DNA of 64,000 nt from Microglena sp. YARC (GCA_022414725.1 CM039465.1:18310495-18374494); one strand, 5' to 3'. Shown: positions 13,991 through 37,703, counted from the first letter of the stretch. Made by a program: numbers and translations. The notes: generated from the sequence alone by a model not told the origin.

Positions 13991-15058
13991 GAGTTTCTGC
14001 ATCCTAGCTGGCCACTTGACTACCTTGGCGATGCGGGTCAGGGAAGATATGCAAGATCGTTTGGCATACACATAAGGAAGCCAAGAGTTTCTGCATCCTA
14101 GCTGGCCACTTGACAACCTTGGCCATGCGGGTTAGGGCAGATATGCAAGATCGTTTGGCATACACATTAGGAAGCCAAGAGTTTCTGCATCCTAGCTGGC
14201 CACTTGACTACCTTGGCGATGCGGGTTAGGGCAGATATGCAAGATCGGCGCTCTCACATTAGGAAGCCAAGAGTTTCTGCATCCTAGCTGGCCACTTGAC
14301 TACCTTGGCCATGCGGGTTAGGGCAGATATGCAAGATCGGCGCTCTTACATTAGGAAGCCAAGAGTTTCTGCATCCTAGCTGGCCACTTGACTACCTTGG
14401 CCATGCGGGTTAGGGCAGATATGCAAGATCGGCGCTCTCACATTAGGAAGCCAAGAGTTTCTGCATCCTAGCTGGCCACTTGACTACCTTGGCCATGCGG
14501 GTCAGGGCAGATATGCAAGATTGGTGCTCTCACATTAGGAAGCCAAGAGTTTCTGCATCCTAGGTGGCCACTTGACTACCTTGGCCATGCGGGTTAGGGC
14601 AGATATGCAAGATCGGCGCTCTCACATTAGGAAGCCAAGAGTTTCTGCATCCTAGCTGGCCACTTGACTACTTTGGCGATGCAGGTCAGGGCAGATATGC
14701 AAGATCGTCTGGCATACACATAAGGAAGCCAAGAGTTTCTGCATCCTAGCTGGCCACTTGACTACCTTGGCGATGCGGGTCAGGGCAGATATGCAAGATT
14801 GTTTGGCATACACATGAGGAAGCCAAGAGTTTCTGCATCCTAGGTGGCCACTTGACTACCTTGGCCATGCGGGTTAGGGCAGATATGCAAGATGGGCGCT
14901 CTCACATTAGGAAGCCAAGAGTTTCTGCATCCTAGCTGGCCACTTGGCTACCTTTGCCGCGCTGGTCAGGGCAGATATCGCTGAAAGAAAGGCTCTATGT
15001 CCAGAAGAATCTAGGCCCTTTACCATATAACACTACTCGTTGGAATTCTGTTGATTGC

Positions 15059-15253
15059 TTTTTGGTGGAGCCCCCGCTTCTGTGGGACGGGAGCCCCCTG
15101 AATCATCCCGTTGTCAGTTTGTCGTGTTGCCTGTCAGCATGCAACCCTGGCCCTGTCGTAAACCCTTGCTTTAGTCTGCTGCACTCGATTCTGGTGCCAC
15201 TGATCGCTCTGATACGCCAACACTCGCCGCCAATTTTCTATTTTCGCAAGTGA
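15059..15253 (+). repeat. Dispersed repeat family B, diverged copy
   Basis: Begins with TTTTTGGTGGAGCCCCC and a GC-rich hairpin (GAGCCCCC...GGGAGCCCCC) and ends near a CGCCGCCAATTTT motif, like the better copies at 37497, 59876 and 61067. No open frame belongs to it. This copy is degraded. Confidence 0.6.
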
Positions 15254-15642
15254 CTAGCCTTGGACTGAGGTCAAATTTAGAGAGAAATGTATTTTGTTTT
15301 CCGCTGAATTCAGTTTTGGTCCTCACCAGAGTACTTCCATTGACCAAATTGGCTAGCACTTTAGCGCACTTAAAAAAAAATGCGCTTGGTAGTACAAAAA
15401 GCACAAAAAATGCTTGCTGCGCCCACAGGGGGTTGCAAAAAACTGCCCAAAACGCGCAGTGGGGCTTAGAAAGGCAGCGCGCACAAGCACGTGCTTGGAA
15501 GTACCCTGGTCCTCACATTGTCTAACTAGCACTCGATCCCAGTTCATCCTCCATATACTGGCTAGGGTTGTTTTAGAGGCTGTGTCTTGCGTCAAAGACA
15601 CAGATTTTGGAGGGTCCTTTATTCCACTGCGTCGCACTATCG
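15254..15642. other. Gene-free spacer
   Basis: No gene or clear element. A GGTCCTCAC motif followed by similar sequence occurs at about 15319 and 15510, and there is a short A run near 15371. Nothing else is supported. Confidence 0.5.
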
Positions 15643-16642
15643 ATGTATGTATGTTACAGTCCAAGGGTATACCAAATAGGCTATAAGGACTTGCCCAACT
15701 GTGATAGTAATGGCTTAAAAAGAGAAAAAGCATTGATAAACTGAGCCCCAACCGATCGTTTTACCGACGGGGGCCCTGAGTTTGTGCTACAATGATCATT
15801 TAATTCTACAGTATAATAATATTATCATCTCATCATTGCACTAGTCATCATCTGTTGATTCCTATATCCAGCCCCTCCTAATATAGCTTTTATTTTCAGC
15901 TACGAGCGGCGGGAGCTTCTAGGCAGATCCCTGAGCCAGACACTGGGCCCAGCCCCAAGATGGCAACGCAACAGGAAAGCTGATTGTGTCAGCTTCAAGG
16001 TGCATTAGGTTGAATCAGGTTTGACTAACTAGCCAGTCAGGGGAGCTGCCTAGAAGCTGCTGCTTGTAGCTGAAAATAAAAGAGATGCCTCCTAGTATCT
16101 AGAATTGATCTTGATTGCTCAAGGGTGGGCAAGTCTCTTATGCATAAGTTGGCTACCCCTTGAATGCACATGACTCATTGACAGGATTCATGTGCCTACC
16201 GCTGTCCAGTCGTGTTAGTAAGAGATGTTAGTTAGTAACGGTAGTTAGTCAGGGTGCACCCCCATGGTTTACCACCTCCGTCTTCATCTGCTCTCAGTGA
16301 CTTATCGCTACTTGAAAGTCTCCTGTACATGATGTAACGTCTTGCTCTTTTAATCACCCTAGCGACCCTTTCTAGTTCCCTCCGAGGTCGAGGGTCCGAA
16401 GAACTTTCCCAAGCACTACTGTCTAATCGTCTACGCCTCATGTTGTCTATAAGTTGGATACCGCTTGAATGCACTTTGTATTGTAGAATTAAATCACTGT
16501 AGCACGAACTCAGGGCCCCCGTTGGTTAAACGATTGTTTGGGGTTCAGTTCATCAGTGCTTTTTCTTTCAAGACCTTCCGTTACGGTTGGGCAAGTCCCT
16601 TTAGCCTATTGGGCCTACCCGTGGACTGTAACATACATACAT
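15643..16642. mobile_element. 1-kb element with ~180-bp terminal inverted repeats
   Basis: Sequence from 15643 to about 15820 reappears inverted at about 16476-16642. Matching blocks include ATGTATGTATGTTACAGTCC at the outer end and a GGGGGCCCTGAGTT block near the inner end. The arms are similar rather than identical. The interior holds no transposase frame, so the element would be non-autonomous. A MITE (15883-16088) has inserted into it. Pieces of the same arm occur alone at about 17835-17892 and 63836-63870. No target duplication was identified, so the class is open. Confidence 0.75.
15883..16088. mobile_element. hAT-like MITE, copy 1
   Basis: About 206 bp, with long inverted ends built on CTTTTATTTTCAGCTAC and an inner AGCTTCTAGGCAG repeated inverted as CTGCCTAGAAGCT. 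Flanked by CTCCTAAT (15875-15882) and CTCCTAGT (16089-16096), an 8-bp target duplication with one mismatch. It is nested in the 1-kb inverted-repeat element. Confidence 0.85.
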
Positions 16643-16784
16643 GTCTCATGCAGGTATGGCAGCTCAAGTGCATAACTTAGAGAGCAGCATGTTCTGTTGG
16701 TGGCTCATGGAATGTTGTGCTTACTGAGATTTCCGGACAAAACAATTTGTTTGCGGTTGTGTTTCCCTGTTTTTTACTGCCAAA

Positions 16785-16912
16785 GGCAACGAGCAGCCAA
16801 ATGGCTGGCTAAAGCTATGTAACCAAGTGCAAGTTCAAGCTCCCGGTGGCAACCCTCAGCTTATTTGGACCTGTTACATTACAATACATTACATTACATT
16901 ACATTACATGTT
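16785..16912 (+). repeat. Dispersed repeat family D plus ACATT microsatellite
   Basis: Carries the family D signature: GAGCAGCCAAAT, then GGCTGG, then ATGTAACCAAGT, then AAGTTCAAGCTCC. A run of about eight ACATT units follows at 16874-16911. Related copies lie near 22240, 35075, 35170 and 41332. The TTCAAGCTCC segment loosely resembles a pol III B box, so a SINE origin is possible but unproven. Confidence 0.6.
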
Positions 16913-17095
16913 AAAGTCTACTTGACACCGCGAAGGTGTATGAGACTCTGTGCTTAAAACAAAAAGAAAAGGCACCCACAAAGCAAAAAACCCCATTACA
17001 TCAGGGGTGTGTCGAGGACAAACAAACCAAACTCCCAACCACCTGTTGTGATACGTGTCATTATTTTTACCAATATATGTGAGGATTACCGTCAT

Positions 17096-17256
17096 TCGAG
17101 GTGTAATCCGCTTGGTATGCTCCATTGCTCCCAGGTTTCTGTTCCGTGTATGTATCAGAGTGGGGATCTCGCTCGTGGATGGAACTGGTGAAAGACAGTG
17201 CGCAGCCGAGAGTTTACTGAAAAACAATGCAACAATCCGATCCAATAAAATAAACA
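17096..17256 (+). repeat. Dispersed repeat family C, diverged copy
   Basis: Signature: CCGCTTGGTATGCTCC, then GGTTTC...CGTG, then CAGTGCGCAGCC, ending in CAATCCGATCCAAT. Other copies lie at about 18011, 33146, 33512, 34255, 34900 and 35330. The ATCCAATCC-type tail recalls the simple 3' tails of SINEs, but no A/B boxes are clear. Confidence 0.6.
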
Positions 17257-17509
17257 GCTTCGTTACATCAAACCCGTCATGTAATTATTATGTTCTGATA
17301 TGTGACAAGTAATAGGAGACAAGGAAGGGACACCAGCGTCACAGTAAATGACGAGTCACGCCGACAAATATCGATTTATATATATCACAACACCTAGTAT
17401 GTATCAATGTAGGATGCTTGGACAAGAACATTTACCAACCAAACAAGGGTATTTCGAAAGCTAAAAATAACGGATGGCTGAAATACGCATATACTCATGA
17501 CGCAGCCCC

Positions 17510-17712
17510 ATGGCTTTTCTTTTCAGCTTTTCTTAGCAGCTTCTAGGCAGCGCCCCAAGCCAGTCATTGTCCTTCACCCCAACATAACATCATTTCTGCA
17601 CATCTGATTGTGCCAGCTTGAAGGTGCACGAGGTTGCATTATATTTGGCCGAATAGCAAGTCAGTTGAGTTGCCTAGAAGCTGCTGCTTGCAGCTGAAAA
17701 GGAAAGCTATTT
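17510..17712. mobile_element. hAT-like MITE, copy 2
   Basis: 203 bp with inverted ends (GGCTTTTCTTTTCAGC at left, GCTGAAAAGGAAAGC at right) and the internal AGCAGCTTCTAGGCAG / TGCCTAGAAGCTGCT pair. Flanked by a perfect 8-bp target duplication, GCAGCCCC, at 17502-17509 and 17713-17720. Confidence 0.92.
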
Positions 17713-18010
17713 GCAGCCCCCACACTTGAGTAAATACAAAGGCCGCGCCAAAAGCATCGGAACAGTTCGGTTCCAGCTCTTGACCTTGGGCACTCTCAAT
17801 ATTCATCCAGCACATTCCGTGCGTCGATCTTGCTTGTTTGGGGTAGGGCAAGTCCCTTAAGCCAAAGTGGACACCCCTGGACTGCAACAACACACAGATG
17901 CGGCACATTCTGAAATTAAGGCGGCACATGATGGACGTGCCCTCGAGCACCCTACGACCACCACCACCACCAACTGGGACCTGGATAAGTTTTAAAACTG
18001 CAAACCTCAC

Positions 18011-18110
18011 TTAGTGCACTCCCTGGTTTCCGTGGGTATCGCACGGGGGGGCTTGGAATTGGATGGCGCTTTGCAGTCTAGAGTTGGCTGAAAAATCAAG
18101 TAACAAGCCA
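18011..18110 (+). repeat. Dispersed repeat family C copy
   Basis: TTAGTGCACTCCCTGGTTTCC, the GGCTTGGAATTGG segment and an AGAGTTGGCTGAAAAATCAAG end match the copies at 34900 and 35330. (The first motif is quoted without its last base pair of context.) No coding potential. Confidence 0.65.
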
Positions 18111-18690
18111 ATCGTATGTCCACAACCCCCAATTCTTTCTCAAGTAATGGACTTCAGGAACATGGGTGGCAGCTGGGCCCAACAGGGGGCGTGGTTGTGT
18201 TCCTAAACCCTATAGCGCATTGAATAACCCCCTAGATAAGACTCCCACGAAACCCTGATGGCTGTTTGGCCTGTTTGGTAAGCGCATATGAATAGGCAGG
18301 ACAAGCACGGTGAGCGGCACAAGTGATCCTAACGAAGCAGAGTGAATCCTGAGTAGCTGTTTGGCTGCCAGCCAATGGCACATGCAGAATTCAATGCTTG
18401 ATCGAAAGTGGACGGTTCGTCCGAGAACATCCAAGTGCGCATTGCCCAGGACCTCTCCTTGGGTGCACATTGCCCAGGAGCACTCCTTGGGTGCACACTG
18501 CCCTAGGCACACTGGTCCCAGGCAGAGTTGGCTAGATAAAAGTCCCTGCTGCGTCCATCTTGGAATAGTTATAGAAAGATATTTATCAACTGCCAGCTGT
18601 GCAAAAGTGGGACAACCTACAGATCATATTCAACTGGGATCGGTACTGTTCGAGACTCAAGGGGTAGCTGTAAGGGGGCCGGGGTAAAGG
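18111..18690. other. Gene-free stretch downstream of phototropin
   Basis: No gene. A short tandem duplication of CATTGCCCAGGA...CTCCTTGGGTGCACA occurs at 18438-18505. No confident algal TGTAA polyadenylation signal for the minus-strand phototropin was located here. Confidence 0.45.
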
Positions 18691-18699
18691 GTTTCTCTT

Positions 18700-19030
18700 T
18701 GACCCTCAGGAAGCTGCGGCACAGGACCGATCCACTAACCCCTTCAGCGCATTGTAAAATGTGATCTCATCCCAAATACTTCCCTCAGGAAGCTGCCACG
18801 AGGGAATCCTAACTTGCGCTCCCAAGGCATCACGCTGGTCAAAGTCATTCCAACTCTGGTAGGAGGGGTAGGCTCGACTTGCCGTGGGGAGACATGAGGA
18901 GGGGGGCCGTCCACTAACCCCTCTGCATTCCAAAATGTGTCCTGACCCCAATCACTTCCCCCAGGAAGCTGCGGCAAGGGAATCCTCCCCCCCCCCCCCC
19001 CCCCCCCTCCTACGGCATCACGCTGCAATG
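18700..19030 (-). repeat. Tandem duplicate of the phototropin 3' end
   Basis: Two similar blocks of about 200 bp (18700-18900 and 18910-19080) share CCACTAACCCCT, AGGAAGCTGC and GGCATCACGCTG. The second runs into the real last codons of phototropin. The first carries a diverged copy of the end of the coding sequence (GGGGTAGGCTCGACTTGCCG near 18868 against GGGGTAGGCTTGACTTGCCG near 19051). It is a terminal-exon version of the exon-edge echoes in the introns. Confidence 0.7.
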
Positions 19031-31791
<12,761 letters not shown>

Positions 31792-33145
31792 GGCGCTTCT
31801 TGTCTAGAGGATTAATAGATACTTGGATAGCTAAGATGTCGATGAAAGCAGTTCAGCGGCCTACTCGGCCATAGGAACAATTGCTGTCCTGCGCAACTTT
31901 GTTTCCCCTCATACACAGTGTGGTTGGTTCGTCTCAGGAGAAGTGGGCGACTAGATTACCAGGAGTATAACGGAGGAGGAAGCAGGAATATTGGCCAGTA
32001 TTGTGGAATGATGTGTCCCAGCAGGATGTACCATCAGCCTCGTACTGCCTAGCCCACGTAGGATCTTGGTGTATATCCGTCTGGTGTATATCGTATAATC
32101 GTGTCTTCTAAGCACAGTCTGCATCCGAAGACGAAACAATATCTTTGCATTTTGGGGGGAATTCCTTGAGCCCCGAGAAACATACTATTGTGCGCAAGTA
32201 AGGTCCTGGAGCGCGGGGGGACAGGCAATCGCATTCGACGCGTAGGGGGGGTGGGGGACAGGCCAACCCATTGCGTACTTGCTGCTTTCATGGCACACCC
32301 CCGTTGACACGATTGCCATCACGCGCTTTTGCGAGACAGATCGAGTCAGGTAGTGCCTCTGCAGATATTCATCCTCATGCAAATCGCTCATGGCGATCTT
32401 ATCTTCATTTTTACTGGCGTGGCTAGTTGGGTCACTTCTTGGACAGCAGCCAATCCTGATCCCATCTCCGGGCGGGCCCTCGGGGCGGGTCCCAAGCCGG
32501 CATCCATCATGGCATGAAACGTCAGATCGTCAGAACCCGAAGTCGAAGTCAACTTGCCCGATAGCTTCTTGTTGAGAACCAAACAGCCGGGCCTGCAAGG
32601 AAGCACGTACCATTCACAGCTTGGTGCTCGACATGCATCAAGCGCAACACGAGGGGGCCATGTATTTTCATATTAGCGATTTTATACCATACAATACCGA
32701 TGTTAGTTGCCATTCTCGGTCGTGGAGGCCAGCACGCCTGTACCGTTAGTAACATTTCAGTCAACTTCCGACCAAACTTGTATTATTTGCAGCAATCTAT
32801 TTGTAGTGGGCCTATGACTGAAGAATTGGGGGATGAGTACGGTAGCAACACCATTCGGACTGAATCCTCTGCGCCGATGGTTTGAGTCTGGAGATCCACC
32901 TCCTGGTGTGACATTCCTTTCATAAATAATAAAATACTAATAAAAGTACCCAATCGCCTATTCTTCGCTCAGTATGCTCAAGGGTTATCCTCACGTCTCT
33001 TACGCAGAATTTGAAGGGGCCAGTACGCTGGAATCGTAGATTTTTGCTCGTGGAACAGTTAGATGGCTCATGAAAAGCACATTATGAAAGAAATCATGTA
33101 CATCTCTAACTTAGATGTTTAAGTACCCTTAAACACCCTGGTATG
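31792..33145. other. Upstream region of phototropin
   Basis: Non-repetitive sequence immediately 5' of the phototropin start (minus strand reads from high to low coordinates). It must contain the 5' UTR and probably the promoter, but no TATA box or light-response element can be assigned with confidence. Short open frames here match no family I recognise. Confidence 0.4.
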
Positions 33146-33610
33146 CTCCCTGATTTCTTATGTGTGAAGCCTGGAATTGGAAGGGGTTGAGCAGCCCAGA
33201 GTTGGCCGGGAAACCAGGTAACAACATTCCAATCCAATTCAGCCTGAACTCACTCCCGGTTCTCATGCTGCTGCAAGTTTTTTAGTTAAGACAGGAATTT
33301 CACGCCTAGGGGTGGGTATCCCTAAACAAAACAGCGGTACCGTTTAATACATGGTACACACCGATATGATACATTGGTTAGTTGTGTCTATTTTGTACCC
33401 CACAAATAAAACATACATTCGTAGGCGTTCGCCACGTCAGACATACCGGCAATTAATGTTACACATTGCAGGAGATATGATCTGAACCAACTCTCTCCAA
33501 CCTATTTAATCCGCTTAGTATGCTCCCTGTAACCAAGTTAAAGGTCCCAGGTTTCCGTGGTATCAGGTGGGGTGGGGTGGGGTGGGGTGGGGGCTTGGAA
33601 TTTAGAGACT
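33146..33610 (+). repeat. Dispersed repeat family C, two copies
   Basis: One copy at 33146-33245 (GTATGCTCCCTGATTTC, GAGCAGCCCAGAGTTGGC, TCCAATCCAATTC) and a partial one at 33512-33610 (CCGCTTAGTATGCTCCC, then a GGGGT run, then GGCTTGGAATT). Confidence 0.65.
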
Positions 33611-33738
33611 GAATAAGATGACGACTCAGTATATTGTTCTAGCAAACCTAACAAAAACATAATTCCTAAGAGGTCATGTTCTCAAATCCTGTGAAAGCAT
33701 ACTACCTTTGTATCCTAATACTGAATTGTGCAGTACTA

Positions 33739-33951
33739 GGTAATGATAACGCCTGGTGGGGCGTGGTGTTAAGGGAGCCCGTCAGACGCGGGTGGGGAGC
33801 GGTCTTCTACCTCAACAGACAAGCTACCATCGCGGTTGACAACGACCTGCAACGCCAAGAGCGGCCGAAGGGGGAGTCGAACCCCCGACTCTTCATCCTC
33901 GAGCGATCTGGTCTACCACTAGACCATTGTAAATCACTGAAAGAGGCTGTT
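33739..33951 (-). mobile_element. tRNA-derived SINE, full copy
   Basis: On the minus strand: a tRNA-like head with A box TGGTCTAGTGG and B box GGTTCGACTCC, then GACAACGACCTGCAACGCC (read on plus), and a 3' end shown on the plus strand as ATAACGCCTGGTGGGGCG. Flanked by CAGTACTA at 33731-33738 and 33952-33959, extending to ~11 bp with a mismatch: a target duplication. Confidence 0.9.
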
Positions 33952-34254
33952 CAGTACTAAGTCCCTCGTAAGTCCGGTGGTCTTCTTGTAGAATCTCGCT
34001 TTTTGGGCCTCGGCAACTCTCAGCCCTTCTACAATATACTCTTTATTCGCTAGTTTCTCTTTGCCTTGGTACTTCGCTTTGCTTGTTGTCAAGCCTTTTA
34101 ATTTGCTCTTTCGCACGGTTTTATTTGGAGGTAACCTCCTGGACCAGGTTCTGAGGGGTACGTTGCCCAAACCCTCACTGTTATGAAACTGTCCAGCTGC
34201 CCTGGCGCTGTTCAGTCTTGGGATTGATTTTTGCTGAGTATGTAACAATATACT

Positions 34255-35450
34255 CACTCACTCACGGTGGTCAGGCTCGCAACCCACAGTTGACTAAAAA
34301 CTATGCAACAATCCAATCCGATCCAATCTAATGTTAATGAGCTACAGGGATAAACTAGTACCTCCAGCTGCCTTTATCTCCTCGATGTCACGTAGTGTTG
34401 GGGACTTGAGCTGTAACGAATCCTCCCCTGCTTGAACTGCCTCTTTCTGAATCGCTCCTCTATGAATGTATCATACCACATCAGTGATTGATAAGGCAAT
34501 TAAAACCAATCAAGCATGGGGCTGTAGACGCACATTTAGTCCCCAAAGGCCACGCCGGTCCGCCATAAGTCCATGACTGATCATTTGATCAGTCATCACC
34601 ATGTGAGGGACATCAATGTAAATACGTCATTACCTGGTACTTGGAGCACAGTAGCACACCAAGGGATGACAAACTATACAATCTTATACTACGGCATCTA
34701 GCCGTAGTATGGAGTGTAACATAGAGCACGTGTGACCGGCATGGGTGACTACCATGCCAGGTCACGAGGCCCGTGCCAGCTAGTACTGCCTGGCGTCTCC
34801 GTCAGGCAGGCCCTATATAGAACCTAACCCAGGTTCTACCGTGCTACTTAATAACTGTCCCACCATGTAAAACCATCGAATCAATCTATATCAATCAAAC
34901 ATGTCGGCTTACTTCGCTCCCTGGGTTCCGTGGGTCTCGCACTATGGGACTTGGAACTGGAAGACGGTGAGCTGCCGAGTTGGCTGAAAACCCATGTTAC
35001 AATCCAATCCAATCAAACCAACTTGTAGGAGGCGGCAGCAGGTGTCACGGCCCCAGGTACTGCCAAAGACTGCGAGCAGCCTTACAGGCTGAAGCCATGT
35101 AATCAAGTTTCAAGTTCAAGCCCCAAGCAGCCTTGAGGGAAATAATTCAGACTCAGACTCTTTTCCCGGTAATCTATTTGACTGAATAAGACGGCGAGCA
35201 ACCAAATTGCTGGCTGGAGCCATGTAAGCAAGTTCCTGCTGCTGCATGTTCCGCATTAATCACTAGAAGCTGTCTACGCACGTATGATTACATTCAGTAA
35301 TCAGAGGACCGGTACAAGTATATAATCTGTCTAATCCGCTTAGTATGCTCCCTGGTTTCCGTGGGTATCCATGGAAGGACATGGAATTGGAAGACAGTGA
35401 GCAGCCCAGAGTAGGCTGAAAAACCATGTAAGAATTCAAAATCAAAAAAC
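34255..35450 (+). repeat. Cluster of family C and D repeats
   Basis: Family C copies at about 34255-34335 (end only), 34900-35020 and 35330-35450, each finishing in CAATCCAATC-like sequence or AGAATTC. Family D copies at about 35075-35140 and 35170-35240 (GACGGCGAGCAACCAAATTG). No gene. An inverted pair CGGCATCTAGCCGTAGTA lies near 34692. Confidence 0.65.
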
Positions 35451-35454
35451 AACT

Positions 35455-35770
35455 CTCTCCACTAAGTGATGGGCCTGGACCTGGACATCTCTCCACCAAG
35501 TGTTGGACCTAGACCTGGACATGTCTCCACCAAGTGATGAACCTGGACCTGGACCTAGACCTGGACATGCCTCCACCAAGTGATGAACCTGGACCTAGAC
35601 CTGGACATGTCTCCACCAAGTGATGGACCTGGACCTGGACATGTCTTGGACCTGGACCTAGACCTGGACATGTCTCCACCAAGTGATGAACCTGGACCTG
35701 GACATGTCTCCACCAAGTGATGGACCTGGACCTGGACATGTCTCCACCAAGTGATGGACCTAGACATGTA
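35455..35770. repeat. ~36-bp minisatellite (CTCCACCAAGTGATGGACCT)
   Basis: About nine units made of CTCCACCAAGTGATG and GGACCTGGACCTGGACATG with small length changes. The minus-strand SITWWRHVQVQ frame is a repeat artefact. Confidence 0.9.
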
Positions 35771-36095
35771 CACGTATGACTACCATACTTATACTTTTTT
35801 GCTTAGTTGCTTAGGCTAAGGCTCGGCCTCTCGGGCTCAAGCTCTAAAGCTCTGGCTTTCATGCTTCAGCTCCCAGGCCCAAGCACACACCCAGGCTCAT
35901 GCGCTTGTCCTCATGCTCACCCCCTACTCATGCGCCTTACCACTCTCACCCTCCTTCCTTCTATGGAAGACAAACCGACCAAGACTTCAGTCATCCAATC
36001 AAGGAAGTGGATTTAAGATGGTTGTCCGAGGGTCAAAGCTCAGCTACACAGCCAAGTGGGAAGGGAAGATAGCCATTTTAGTTGCGCTTCCTAGT

Positions 36096-36306
36096 AGCCC
36101 CTTTCGGTGATATACTATGGTCTAGTGGTAGACCAGATCGCTCGAGGATGAAGAGTCGGGGGTTCAACTCCCCCTTCGGTCGCTCGTGGCGTTGCAAGTC
36201 GTCGTCGACCGCGATGGTAGCCTGTCCAGTTGAGGTAGGAGAGCGCTCCCCACCCGCGTACGACGGGCTCCCTTGACACCACGCCCCACCAGGCGTTATC
36301 ATTACC
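36096..36306 (+). mobile_element. tRNA-derived SINE, best copy
   Basis: 211 bp. A box TGGTCTAGTGG (36118-36128) and B box GGTTCAACTCC (36161-36171) both match the pol III consensus and have tRNA-like spacing. The body carries GTCGACCGCGATGGTAGCC and the 3' end CCACCAGGCGTTATCATTAC. Perfect 14-bp target duplication TTGCGCTTCCTAGT at 36082-36095 and 36307-36320. Confidence 0.96.
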
Positions 36307-36429
36307 TTGCGCTTCCTAGTGAGCCGTGGATGCCCCTTGCGCTTCTTATGAGCAGTGCAAGTTGGTCGTCCGCAGATCTCGACTCAGCTACGCGGCCAAC
36401 TGGAAAGGAAGGACAGCCATTTGAGGAGG

Positions 36430-36765
36430 TCTTTCTTCTACTGAGGACAAACCGACCAAGACTTCTCTCATGCAATCAAACAAGAAATAGTCCAGTGCAT
36501 TCAATTCCACCATCAGTACCGCAACCACCACCACCACCACCATCACTCACCACAAACATGCTGAAGGCTGCTAGGAAATATGTTGTTAGAGGTGTTTATG
36601 TGGGTGTGGGTGATGGTGGTGGGGTGGTGGTGGGGTTGTTTTGGTTGTGAAGATGACGGCCAGAGCTCTCCCACTTGGAGCTGAATAACTTTATGGACAA
36701 ACCGACCAAAACTTCTCTCATCCAATCAAGCAAGAAATAGTCTAATGCATTCAATAAATAGCAAG
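36430..36765 (+). repeat. Local duplicated block (GACAAACCGACCAAGACTTC)
   Basis: GACAAACCGACCAA.ACTTCTC followed by CAATCAA.CAAGAAATAG and GCATTCAAT occurs at 36450 and 36694, with a related copy at 35970. Between the two lies a CCACCACCAC run and GGTGTTTATGTGGG. Not coding. Confidence 0.6.
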
Positions 36766-36883
36766 GTGCCTGATGTCCCCGCATGGTCGGCTCTGGTGCG
36801 TGTATGTGCAGACTTCAGGGGTGCTGACGATGATGAGATAAGCCCTGTAGATGCGTCTACACCACGCTTACACAAACTGCTAT

Positions 36884-37008
36884 ACTGCCCGGTCAAGAGA
36901 GACTGCAGTACGTACTGCCGTGTCAAGAGATACTGCAGTGCGTACTGTCGGATCAAGAGATATTGCAGTGCGTACTGCCGGGTCAAGAGATATTGCAGTG
37001 CAAGCGGC
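36884..37008. repeat. 33-bp tandem repeat, four units
   Basis: Units of GTCAAGAGATA.TGCAGTGCGTACTGCCGG. 33 bp keeps frames open in several directions; no gene is called. Confidence 0.8.
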
Positions 37009-37496
37009 AAACATCACAACTGCGTGTGCGACAGGTCCCGTGAAGACAACCTTAAAACCACCCAAGGAACTAGGGTTGTAGGTAGCATCGCATTAGTTAG
37101 TATTAGTTTTTCAAACACTTATCTTAGTCGCCGTTCCCTAATCAGAAGTGTGGTGTAGTAGTGTTCATACTACCCACATTCAGCCTGCCTGCAGACGGTG
37201 AGCAGCCTGAATACTGATATACTAGTTACTGTTTTTTGTGTGCGATGCGTCGCCATTCCATCGCTGCATGGCGACGCATGGGTCCGGCTAAGCTAGTCAG
37301 AAATGCCCTTCCGAAGCCCTCTGGCTCCGGGCGGTTCGGCGGGCAGCGCGTCGCACTGGGGCCACACAGAGTCGCTCAATTTGCGACGTGTCGCAAAAAA
37401 CAAACATCAGTCATACTGGCCCGCCACCCAATCAACACGCCAGTGTCACACCAGGATTGTTCAAAATGGCACGTTTAGTGTCTCAAACACAGATAT

Positions 37497-37703
37497 TGAC
37501 GGAGCCCCCCCTCCTGGGGGGCGGGAACCCCCCCTGTGTTACCCATTTGTCCGTTCGACCATCCATCCATCTGACCGCGATGAAGCCCAACACGTCAGCC
37601 AACGGCCTCGTAACTAACTCGCTTCCGTTGCCACCTGTCGCTCCCTTGCGATCACTCTCCGCCAATTTTTAGCATTGCAGGCGACGCTGCATAGAACTTG
37701 TTG
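37497..37703 (+). repeat. Dispersed repeat family B, full copy
   Basis: Starts GACGGAGCCCCCCCTCCTGG with a GC hairpin, then CCATCCATCCATCTGACCGC, CTCGTAACTAACTCGCTTCC, GCGATCACTCTCCGCCAATT and ends GACGCTGCATAGAACTTGTT. The copies at 59876 (same orientation) and 61067 (inverted) match along most of their length. No A/B boxes or inverted ends are clear. Confidence 0.8.

Larger units (their letters stand above)
1769..14986. repeat. 92-bp satellite array, about 144 units
   Basis: The unit is 92 bp (for example 4142 to 4233) and repeats head to tail for 13.2 kb. Each unit carries a GGGTTAGGGCAG segment, containing one telomere-like TTAGGG, and two TGGCCA palindromes. The core (about 3.4-10.0 and 10.5-12.5 kb) is nearly identical from unit to unit, while both ends carry more indels and a variant unit with GGCATACACAT in place of GCGCTCTCACAT. 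A uniform core with divergent ends is the usual result of unequal exchange. Because 92 is not a multiple of three, open frames inside it are short and not genes. It could be centromeric, subtelomeric or simply a large satellite; the sequence does not decide. Confidence 0.97.

Noticed and set aside
1769..14986. CRISPR array
   Set aside because: Units are contiguous with no unique spacers, and the DNA is eukaryotic.
16232..18687. Several 60-125 codon open frames between 16.2 and 18.7 kb
   Set aside because: They cross MITEs and dispersed repeats, lack any family resemblance and have no consistent splice partners.
16862..19030. TGTAA polyadenylation signal for phototropin
   Set aside because: Minus-strand TGTAA occurs only in the distant ACATT microsatellite and repeat DNA; none is convincingly placed after the stop.
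32388..32606. Minus-strand frame with SGSDDLTFHAMMDAG upstream of phototropin
   Set aside because: Considered as an upstream exon or short gene, but it has no matching splice phase to exon 1 or 2 and no family resemblance.
36096..36306. A functional tRNA gene at the SINE head
   Set aside because: A and B boxes are good, but the acceptor stem does not pair and the same head recurs as part of a larger repeated unit.
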